From Hungateiclostridiaceae bacterium UBA3934 (GTDB taxonomy: Bacteria; Bacillota; Clostridia; Acetivibrionales; DTU013), in contig DGEE01000082.1 in the NCBI GenBank assembly GCA_002385815.1, forward strand, positions 25,403-31,303: a stretch of DNA of 5,901 nucleotides, given 5' to 3'. The notes beneath the pieces were generated by a model. That model had not been told where the DNA came from and ran no database searches. It worked only from the letters and a program-made list of their open reading frames with translations. Of the stretch, positions 1 to 4,946 are shown one piece after another; within the stretch, counting starts at the first letter, position 1, and every line of letters begins with the position of its first letter. A program made the position numbers and the translations under genes.

Positions 1-1065
1 GCCGCATCAAAACCTGTGCTGAAAAAAGGTATGAGAAGCGAAGCAGTCAGAACTCTCCAGGCAAATCTGAAAAAACTGGGTTTTTTCCATGTTGAGCCCA
101 CAGGATATTTTGGCGATATAACACTGGCATCGGTCAAGAAATTCCAGAAGAAATACAATATACCAACCACCGGTGTCGTTGCCTCTTTGACGCACGCAAA
201 GCTGGATCAGCTGCTCAGGGCGGCTGAAAAGCCGAAGCCCGAGGGGTTGTCACAAGGCGCATCCGGCAGCAGGGTGAAAAAAATCCAGCAGGATCTCAAT
301 ACATTGGGTTATATGAAGGTCACACCTACAGGCCACTTCGGACCCATAACGGAATCAGCCCTGATCCAGCTTCAGAAGTATTACGGCATCGAGCCCCATG
401 GAGTAGCGGATAAAGAAACGCTGTCCCTGATAGAAAAACTTCTGGCTCAAAAGAAGCAATCCTCTGCAGAAAACAGCCCAGGGTCAAAAACCCCTGTCAA
501 GATCAAGCCCTTGTACAGGGTCAAAATCGAGTGGGTCCCGGATCTCCCCAAGACGCCTTATCTGCAGGGCGTAGGCAAATATGAAGGCGTAGTCATCCAT
601 TACACGGATAATCCCGGGGACAGTGCAAGGATCGAAGCAAACTATGTCAGAAAGAACTGGAAAAATGCTTTTGTGCACGAATTCATAGACGCAGATGAGA
701 TCATACAGGTGGCCGACCCCGATTACAAGGCATGGGGGGCAGGGAAGTACGCCAACGACAAATACATCCATCTGGAATTGTGCCATGAGTATAACCGGAG
801 TGATTTCGAGAAGTCATACAAAAAACTCGTCAGAAGAGCTGCTGAATATCTTTACATAAACCAGTTGGGAGTAACTCCTGCGAAACCGGACAAATCGGGA
901 ACTCTCTGGGGGCATTACCATGTGACCATGTACCTGGGCGGCACAGACCATGTGGACCCAATAAAATATCTGGCTAAATGGGGCGTTACATGGGATGACC
1001 TGGTAGCAGCAGTTACAGAAGAATACAACGCCATTGCAGCCCAATACGGACATTATGTCGAATAA
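1..1065 (+). CDS. Peptidoglycan-binding / N-acetylmuramoyl-L-alanine amidase (5' partial)
   Basis: Cell-wall hydrolase expected to cut the amide bond between N-acetylmuramic acid and L-alanine of the stem peptide. The frame is open to base 1 and no ribosome binding site precedes the GTG at 16 or the ATG at 31, so the true start, and any signal peptide, probably lies outside the window. Numbering from the codon at 16: peptidoglycan-binding repeat 1 is about residues 5-68 and repeat 2 about 80-143, each with a G-(S)-x-V-x-x-(L/I)-Q start and a PTG(Y/H)FG-x-IT core. A Lys/Ser-rich linker (144-168) leads to an Amidase_2 (T7 lysozyme/AmpD-like) domain at about 170-330. Likely zinc ligands are His195 (VVIHYT), His300 (WGHYHVT) and Asp314 (DHVDP), with Glu254 in HLELCHE as a further active-site candidate. 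The LGGTDH-x-DP stretch resembles Bacillus/Clostridium XlyA-like amidases, including phage endolysins. XlyA itself has the catalytic domain first, so the order here is reversed. Convergent with the next gene, 27 bases away. Family call firm; host autolysin versus phage-derived lysin is open. Confidence 0.9.
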   Translation, partial: AASKPVLKKGMRSEAVRTLQANLKKLGFFHVEPTGYFGDITLASVKKFQKKYNIPTTGVVASLTHAKLDQLLRAAEKPKPEGLSQGASGSRVKKIQQDLNTLGYMKVTPTGHFGPITESALIQLQKYYGIEPHGVADKETLSLIEKLLAQKKQSSAENSPGSKTPVKIKPLYRVKIEWVPDLPKTPYLQGVGKYEGVVIHYTDNPGDSARIEANYVRKNWKNAFVHEFIDADEIIQVADPDYKAWGAGKYANDKYIHLELCHEYNRSDFEKSYKKLVRRAAEYLYINQLGVTPAKPDKSGTLWGHYHVTMYLGGTDHVDPIKYLAKWGVTWDDLVAAVTEEYNAIAAQYGHYVE

Positions 1066-1092
1066 GCAGATACATCTGATCGCATGTATATA

Positions 1093-3006
1093 TCAGGCCC
1101 AGTCGTCTGTCCTGAACGGTGAAGCGGGCAGACATGCCTTGTTGTAAAGGTTCGCACCCTCCGGGTTGTCAGCCCATGCATAGCGGACCGCCACAGGTTC
1201 TTTTATGCCGTCATTCCATACTGCAACACTTTCGCCTTCTATCTGCGCCCTGGCCCATACGAATTTTCGGTCAGGGCCTGCTATTGTGAAATGTCTCAGT
1301 GGTTTGCCGTCAATGGATACAAGGCCTCCGACAGGCTCCCTGAATCTGATGATGATGCGGTTCCCTTCCCTTGCCATTTCCTTGTAGATCGGCCCTGAAT
1401 ATATGATATCCTCACCGTAGGCAATTTTATTTGCAACCAGGGCAAGCCTTTTGCCCACAGTCAGTTTGTCCAGTGGATGGATATCATTCCATTCGCCGGC
1501 ATCTATTGCCGTTGCCATTCCGGTATCGGGCAAAGACAGGGCTTTCATCTGTGCTTCCCTCAGCTTTGCCCACTGACTGTCACCCGGCTCACTCGCGGGC
1601 TTTTGCCAGTTATGGAGCTGTACGTAAAGGAACGGGAGATGATCGAGTTTCCAGGCCTTTCTCCAGCTGCAGATCATTTTTCTGAACAGGCTGAGGTATT
1701 CCTCAGGCTTATCTGTATTCGCCTCACCCTGATACCACGCTATGCCTTTAATAACAAAGTCATGCAGTGGAGCGATCATCCCGTTATACAATCCTGCAGG
1801 CTTCCAGTTGAAGAAAACTGTCTCGGGCATGGGATTTTCCATCACGGCACCGATCCTGTACTTCCATCTGCCGGTCAGATCGACAGTCTCTCCGCCAGTC
1901 TCGACCCTGTATGGTTTATCCGGTATGAACCCACCGTCTCCGGAATTACTGACCACCCTTACAGTGACGGTGTTCTCACCTGCCCTCGTCAGACCTGCCG
2001 GTATCATATATTTCCTTGGCGGATAGCGGTATGTGACATTTCCCACCCGGACTCCGTTGACATAAGTCACATCGCTGTCCACGATAGTCCCCAGCCTCAG
2101 TACAGCTTCCCTGCCTGCAAGCCCGGCTGGCAGTCTGAAAGTCTTCCTGAGCCATATGGATCCACAGAAGCCTTTCATCCCCGCATCTTCCCAACTTGTC
2201 GGTATATCAATATCATCCCAGTCCGATGTGTCGAACCCTTCGCTATACCAGGGCTCACTGGTGCTTCCAAGGCCTTCATCGAGCTGGTCCAGCCGGCCAT
2301 ACCACCGGGACACGGCTGCCTCGTCATTCTCTATTGTTTCACTTACATATGCATCATCCTTGCATACGGCCAGTTCATCCAGACGATCCGGCCAGTCCGC
2401 AAGCGAGCTTTCACTCATCCACGCTTCGATGGGAGATCCCCCGACGCTGGAATTGATGATCCCGACGGGAATATCGTATCTGCCATGCAGTTCAGCGGCA
2501 AAAAACAGGGCTACCGCCGAAAATCCCATCACTTTTTCAGGCGTGTCACAGCTGACCCAGCTCCCGCCTTCCAGGTCATCATGGGCAGTTTTGAAGTCAT
2601 ACCGTTCCGGCACCTGAAAATATCTGATCCTTCTGCTGCATGAATCAGTGATTTCCTTTTCAAACAGATCCATGACCCTGGAGACAGGCGTCTGCATGTT
2701 CGACTGGCCTGAGCATACCCAGACATCGCCTGCCAAAATATCTCTCACAATGATTTGCTCTGCTTCTCCGCCATCGCTCCCAACGGCACTGACCGCCAAG
2801 GTGTACGGACCGCCTGCCTCCAGTGGCCTCAGCAGTACCTCCCACCTTCCTTCATCACCTGCCATACACCGATGTGTCTGTCCAGCCACTTCCACGGTCA
2901 CGATATCGCCTGAGCCGGCCCAGCCCCATATCCTCACTGTCTTGTCCCTCTGCAGTACCACACCATCGCTTATAAGGCGCGGGAGCCGCAATTTATCAGA
3001 ACCCAT
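1093..3006 (-). CDS. SASA/DUF303-family carbohydrate O-acetylesterase (sialate O-acetylesterase-like)
   Basis: A 637-residue esterase expected to remove O-acetyl groups from a sugar, classically 9-O-acetyl sialic acid. Relatives act on other acetylated glycans, so the substrate is not fixed by sequence. An N-terminal beta domain (about 5-90, with LPRLISDGVVLQR) leads into the SGNH-type catalytic fold. The nucleophile is Ser102 in VCSGQSNMQ. The oxyanion-type block is WYQGEAN (424-430), and the other catalytic residues are Asp508 and His510 in DIHP. Residues about 250-370 form an inserted jelly-roll, glycosidase-like sugar-binding segment (SEGFDTSDWDDI, IWLRKTF, VTYVNGVRVG), usual in this family. 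A C-terminal beta domain (about 535-630) follows. There is no signal peptide or membrane anchor, so it should act in the cytoplasm. The start is supported by GAGG 7 bases upstream (3014-3017 on the complement). It lies downstream of, and in the same direction as, the MFS transporter, 279 bases away and probably with its own promoter. All catalytic motifs are intact. Confidence 0.93.
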   Translation of the reverse strand: MGSDKLRLPRLISDGVVLQRDKTVRIWGWAGSGDIVTVEVAGQTHRCMAGDEGRWEVLLRPLEAGGPYTLAVSAVGSDGGEAEQIIVRDILAGDVWVCSGQSNMQTPVSRVMDLFEKEITDSCSRRIRYFQVPERYDFKTAHDDLEGGSWVSCDTPEKVMGFSAVALFFAAELHGRYDIPVGIINSSVGGSPIEAWMSESSLADWPDRLDELAVCKDDAYVSETIENDEAAVSRWYGRLDQLDEGLGSTSEPWYSEGFDTSDWDDIDIPTSWEDAGMKGFCGSIWLRKTFRLPAGLAGREAVLRLGTIVDSDVTYVNGVRVGNVTYRYPPRKYMIPAGLTRAGENTVTVRVVSNSGDGGFIPDKPYRVETGGETVDLTGRWKYRIGAVMENPMPETVFFNWKPAGLYNGMIAPLHDFVIKGIAWYQGEANTDKPEEYLSLFRKMICSWRKAWKLDHLPFLYVQLHNWQKPASEPGDSQWAKLREAQMKALSLPDTGMATAIDAGEWNDIHPLDKLTVGKRLALVANKIAYGEDIIYSGPIYKEMAREGNRIIIRFREPVGGLVSIDGKPLRHFTIAGPDRKFVWARAQIEGESVAVWNDGIKEPVAVRYAWADNPEGANLYNKACLPASPFRTDDWA

Positions 3007-3056
3007 ATACGATCCTCAACCTTTCACGATAAAGCTTCAGCAAACTTCATAGTTTT

Positions 3057-3085
3057 ATCATCTGTCAGTTGCCGGATATTGTCAA
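3057..3085 (-). promoter_or_regulatory. Candidate sigma-A promoter of the esterase (proximal)
   Basis: On the - strand, TTGACA (3080-3085 on the complement) is a perfect -35 box. After 17 bases comes GATGAT (3057-3062), four of six matches to TATAAT. Transcription would start near 3050, giving a leader of about 45 bases. The -35 box lies inside the palindrome at 3074-3090, so a bound repressor there would block polymerase. The weak -10 box keeps the confidence moderate, and a second candidate lies upstream at 3119-3146. Confidence 0.4.
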
Positions 3086-3090
3086 TATCC
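3074..3090. promoter_or_regulatory. Palindromic operator candidate upstream of the esterase
   Basis: GGATATTGTCAATATCC is a perfect inverted repeat: 7-base arms around a 3-base centre. It overlaps the TTGACA box of the proximal esterase promoter and would lie about 20-40 bases downstream of the start point of the distal candidate. In either case a bound repressor could stop transcription. Size and symmetry fit a dimeric helix-turn-helix regulator, but the sequence does not match an operator family I can name, and no regulator gene lies in the window. Confidence 0.45.
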
Positions 3091-3111
3091 CCTGGAAAAT
3101 TTCAGCAGGGC

Positions 3112-3136
3112 AAGTGGCATTATATGTGTTCCACTT
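3112..3136. repeat. Inverted repeat flanking a TATAAT box
   Basis: AAGTGG at 3112-3117 and CCACTT at 3131-3136 are perfect 6-base inverted arms 13 bases apart. Between them, on the - strand, is TATAAT (3119-3124 on the complement). This could be an operator over a promoter or a chance dyad; 6-base arms are short. Confidence 0.25.
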
Positions 3137-3146
3137 TTGATTTCAT
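3119..3146 (-). promoter_or_regulatory. Alternative (distal) promoter for the esterase
   Basis: On the - strand a perfect TATAAT (3119-3124 on the complement) follows, after 16 bases, ATGAAA (3141-3146), which matches TTGACA at four of six positions. Transcription would start near 3112 and give a leader of about 105 bases that contains the 17-base palindrome at 3074-3090. Which of the two candidate promoters is used cannot be decided from sequence. Confidence 0.3.
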
Positions 3147-3201
3147 GACACAAAATGATAATATTTTATACCGCAGCATCGATGGCATCGGTATCATCGC
3201 C

Positions 3202-3258
3202 AAAAACAAAGGAGCACTGCAGGAAAACCATGCAGCTGACTTTACCTGGTTTTCTGCA
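3202..3258 (-). terminator. Terminator-like hairpin behind the MFS gene
   Basis: Read on the - strand, TGCAGAAAACCA and TGGTTTTCCTGCA pair over 12 bases with one bulged base around a 16-base loop (arms at 3247-3258 and 3218-3230). A T-rich stretch, TTTGTTTTT, follows at 3202-3210. The hairpin starts 27 bases past the transporter stop codon, where a terminator is expected. The 7-base gap between stem and T-tract and the long loop are not classical, so termination may be partial. Confidence 0.35.
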
Positions 3259-3285
3259 CATTCAGATTTTACTGTCCGCATCCAT

Positions 3286-4596
3286 TTATTTTGGCTCCCT
3301 GCGCAGCATAAGCCAGCGCAGTATCCATATCCCGGTCGATACCAGCCTCAGACAGAATATGATCCAAAATGTTGTCTGAAGAGCCCTGAGGTCGGCTCCC
3401 AGGGCAGTATAAATCCTGACGCCCAGCATGGGCATGAACGCGTTGGACAGTGCAATGAACACAGTATATATCGAAATACTAAGTGTCTTGTTCTTTTCAG
3501 GGATCCCCTGCAGAAGACACTGCAGAAGATTCAGCGGAACCGTGGCAAAAGTCACATTGGACAGGGTGTTGAGCACCAGGAACAGCATTGGCCCTGCAGA
3601 AACCGGTACACTGGTGGCAATCAGCATGCTGAGCGCGCAGCATACAAGGCCGGCATTCCCAAGGATGATCCCGAACCTGACCCCCATTTTCTCATTGACT
3701 CTTCTCCACAGGCCAACAGATAAAAACTGGATCAGCGTCGACCCTATACTTACATAACTCAGCCACGCCTCATTCATCCCAAGATATCGGACCTGGCCCA
3801 GGAAATACAGTGTCCAGTCCAGTTGCCAGGTCATATGGAAAAACAAAGAGGCTCCGAAAAAACTGAGAAATATTTTGTTTCTGAACAAGCTGGAGATCGT
3901 TGCTTTTATTTCGCTCAGACTAACAACTTTCCGGATGCCGTCACTTTCATAATCTATCTTTTTGAGCACAAACACCTGGATTATAAGCAAAATACAGGCA
4001 GTCCAGAAAAAACCCTGGTGGATCCTGATCTTAGCCTCATCCCCGCCGGCAGCAGCCAGCAGGTTGCCGCTGACCAGTGATACAACGATTCCTGCAAGTA
4101 ATGTGCCCGCCGTCCTCGTCGACAAAATGCGATTCCTGCGATCGATCGGGATCACGTCAGAGAAATAGGCCTGCCATGACATATTGTACAATGTCATAGG
4201 ACACATTGAAATGCTCAGCAGGATCAAAAAAACGTAATACCTGTATGCACCGAAAAAAGGAGAGAATCCGATCAGCAGGTATGAAGCTGACAGCAGCAGA
4301 AGCGCAAGAACCACCATCCTGCGCTTATCCGGCAGCCTGTCTGTCAGTATGGCTCCGGGGATCAGAAAAATCAGGCCTGTTATCTGTGCAAATGTGGTCA
4401 GCAGGCTGATCTCCATATCACTTGCGCCAAGTCTCATTGCAAACAGATTGTTATTGTTGTTGATCATATTGTTCACCAGTGTGAACAGTATACCTTCCAT
4501 AGTAAAAAAAATCGCAGCCCTGCCGGCTGGTTGAGCGGTTATGTATGCATAGCTGCTGCGAAAAGAACGCAGCGTTTTCATCAATTTGGGGATCAT
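3286..4596 (-). CDS. MFS transporter, substrate unknown
   Basis: A 436-residue integral membrane protein with about 12 predicted helices (roughly 28-45, 62-82, 94-112, 118-138, 160-183, 194-212, 240-262, 275-295, 307-327, 332-352, 370-392, 405-428). The MFS signature in the loop after helix 2 is G81-A-I-L-T-D86-R87 followed by K91-R-R93. The segment near 350-390 (VPLNLLQ, then IPEKNKTLS and IALSNAFMPMLG) matches a family of uncharacterised bacterial MFS proteins. A long charged loop (about 213-238) joins the two six-helix halves, as usual. Helix 1 ends in an asparagine-rich stretch (VNNMINNNNN, 41-50). The ATG at 4596 is preferred because AGAGGGAG lies just upstream (4598-4605), although close to the start; Met6 has no such site. 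It has its own promoter, divergent from corA. The co-directional esterase downstream suggests, but does not prove, sugar or glycan uptake. Drug efflux cannot be excluded. Confidence 0.88.
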   Translation of the reverse strand: MIPKLMKTLRSFRSSYAYITAQPAGRAAIFFTMEGILFTLVNNMINNNNNLFAMRLGASDMEISLLTTFAQITGLIFLIPGAILTDRLPDKRRMVVLALLLLSASYLLIGFSPFFGAYRYYVFLILLSISMCPMTLYNMSWQAYFSDVIPIDRRNRILSTRTAGTLLAGIVVSLVSGNLLAAAGGDEAKIRIHQGFFWTACILLIIQVFVLKKIDYESDGIRKVVSLSEIKATISSLFRNKIFLSFFGASLFFHMTWQLDWTLYFLGQVRYLGMNEAWLSYVSIGSTLIQFLSVGLWRRVNEKMGVRFGIILGNAGLVCCALSMLIATSVPVSAGPMLFLVLNTLSNVTFATVPLNLLQCLLQGIPEKNKTLSISIYTVFIALSNAFMPMLGVRIYTALGADLRALQTTFWIIFCLRLVSTGIWILRWLMLRREPK

Positions 4597-4642
4597 GCTC
4601 CCTCTTCAGCCCTTTCAATTAACAGTAAATAGTATTATGTCA

Positions 4643-4671
4643 ATTATACAACGCTGTTCGTCGGAGGACAA
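4643..4671 (-). promoter_or_regulatory. Promoter of the MFS transporter
   Basis: On the - strand, TTGTCC (4666-4671 on the complement, four of six matches to TTGACA) is followed after exactly 17 bases by a perfect TATAAT (4643-4648). Transcription should start near 4636 and leave a leader of about 40 bases ending in the GAGGG ribosome binding site. A nearby TTGACA (4638-4643) has no good -10 partner and is not favoured. Confidence 0.6.
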
Positions 4672-4687
4672 TCATTTGATTTCCAGC

Positions 4688-4702
4688 ATTACCCGGGGTA
4701 AT
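4688..4702. promoter_or_regulatory. Perfect dyad between divergent promoters
   Basis: ATTACCCGGGGTAAT has 7-base arms that pair perfectly around a single central base. It lies 16 bases upstream of the transporter -35 box and 22 bases upstream of the corA -35 box, the usual place for a regulator acting on divergent genes. No regulator gene is present and I do not recognise the operator family. Confidence 0.45.
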
Positions 4703-4724
4703 CATATCCACTGTTTATTTTTTC

Positions 4725-4753
4725 TTGAAAACAGAACGGCCAAAGAGTATAAT
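4725..4753 (+). promoter_or_regulatory. Strong sigma-A promoter of corA and its leader
   Basis: TTGAAA (4725-4730, five of six matches to TTGACA), a 17-base spacer and a perfect TATAAT (4748-4753). A T-rich stretch at 4714-4723 could act as an upstream element. The predicted start point near 4760 leaves about 185 untranslated or leader bases before corA. It also means that the longer open frame beginning at 4725 cannot be translated in full from this transcript, because it begins upstream of the start point. Confidence 0.75.
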
Positions 4754-4795
4754 TGAAACGGTTATCCAAATCCAGTCTGAACTATTCTGCAATAC

Positions 4796-4803
4796 GGAGG
4801 TGA
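4796..4803 (+). promoter_or_regulatory. Strong ribosome binding site of the leader ORF
   Basis: GGAGGTGA is a near-perfect complement of the 16S rRNA 3' end. It leaves 8 bases between GGAGG and the ATG at 4809. It is the best ribosome binding site in the window, stronger than that of corA itself, and is the main reason to believe the small frame is translated. Confidence 0.75.
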
Positions 4804-4808
4804 ACAGT

Positions 4809-4907
4809 ATGGAATGTGACACTGGCGGCAGTAGTCACTTGCGATGTCCCATAAGAATGAGGGCTGGTTTGCCATGCTGTTTGCCGGCCGGGCACATGCA
4901 TGGATAA
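4809..4907 (+). CDS. Putative 32-aa Cys/His-rich leader peptide of corA
   Basis: A 32-codon frame from ATG to TAA with an ideal ribosome binding site, about 49 bases downstream of the predicted transcription start. The peptide has four Cys (3, 13, 23, 24), three His (10, 29, 31), three Met (1, 17, 30), four Arg/Asp charges and a Pro/Gly-rich end (AGLPCC, PAGHMHG). It has no membrane helix or signal peptide. I do not recognise a family. Its stop codon (4905-4907) overlaps by one base the inverted repeat that hides the corA ribosome binding site. It therefore looks like a regulatory leader ORF whose translation opens that structure. Cys and His could bind a metal, or the scarce Cys codons could sense supply; both are guesses. 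It ends 39 bases before corA and is in the same frame, separated by stops at 4905 and 4920. It could also be a small functional protein, or an untranslated chance frame. Confidence 0.55.
   Translation: MECDTGGSSHLRCPIRMRAGLPCCLPAGHMHG
4816..4838 (+). repeat. Small hairpin inside the leader ORF
   Basis: GTGACACT (4816-4823) and AGTAGTCAC (4830-4838) pair over 8 bases with one bulged A, leaving a GGCGGC loop. It begins 5 bases after the leader start codon. It could slow ribosomes or polymerase, or be chance. Confidence 0.3.
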
Positions 4908-4943
4908 ATCACCCTCGGTTAAAACCGTATAGAAAGGGTGATT
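4907..4943 (+). promoter_or_regulatory. Hairpin sequestering the corA ribosome binding site
   Basis: AATCACCCT (4907-4915) and AGGGTGATT (4935-4943) are perfect 9-base complements. Inside them CGGT and ACCG (4916-4919, 4924-4927) add four more pairs with a UAAA loop, leaving a 7-base bulge on the 3' side. The 3' arm is the core of the corA ribosome binding site, so the 5' arm acts as a built-in anti-Shine-Dalgarno strand. There is no T-tract, so it is not an intrinsic terminator. A ribosome at the leader stop codon would cover most of the 5' arm and free the site. Confidence 0.6.
4931..4942 (+). promoter_or_regulatory. corA ribosome binding site, which decides the TTG start
   Basis: AGAAAGGGTGAT matches the anti-Shine-Dalgarno complement AGAAAGGAGGTGAT apart from two missing bases. 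It lies at the right distance from the TTG at 4947. The GTG at 4938 lies inside this site and so cannot be the start it serves. Confidence 0.65.
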
Positions 4944-4946
4944 CCG

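Larger units (their letters stand above)
3007..3285. other. Gene-free spacer between transporter and esterase
   Basis: These 279 bases hold no convincing gene. Open frames that cross it on the + strand are continuations of frames antisense to the transporter, without ribosome binding sites. What can be seen, in the direction of transcription (- strand), is a terminator-like hairpin just behind the transporter, a dyad flanking a TATAAT box, a perfect 17-base palindrome overlapping a TTGACA box, and finally the esterase ribosome binding site. The rest (about 3137-3200) is AT-rich with no assigned role. Confidence 0.7.

Noticed and set aside
1..1065. Prophage lysis module, from the endolysin-like amidase
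   Set aside because: No holin, tail or other phage gene follows; the next genes are metabolic and transport genes. Peptidoglycan-binding amidases are common in host genomes too.
1070..1089. ATACAT/ATGTAT inverted repeat between the two convergent genes as a bidirectional terminator
   Set aside because: Only 6 AT-rich base pairs with no T-tract on either side; too weak to call.
1477..2643. Long + strand open frame of 388 codons opposite the esterase
   Set aside because: It is antisense to an esterase with all catalytic motifs intact, has no ribosome binding site, and its product is Pro/Ser/His-rich without recognisable domains. It is a codon-bias shadow.
3168..3233. 21-codon - strand frame starting at an ATG in the spacer behind the MFS gene
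   Set aside because: No ribosome binding site, and its start lies inside the terminator-like hairpin; no reason to think it is translated.
3079..3723. + strand open frame of 214 codons across the spacer and the transporter 3' end
   Set aside because: It begins at a TTG inside the 17-base palindrome without a ribosome binding site, and most of it is antisense to the MFS gene.
4725..4907. Longer version of the leader frame beginning at 4725
   Set aside because: Its start is the -35 box of the corA promoter, upstream of the expected transcript start, and has no ribosome binding site. The ATG at 4809 has an excellent one.
4754..4946. M-box magnesium riboswitch upstream of corA
   Set aside because: Expected from context in Bacillota, but most of the leader is taken by the small ORF and I could not find the M-box helices or a terminator. 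A covariance-model search would settle it.
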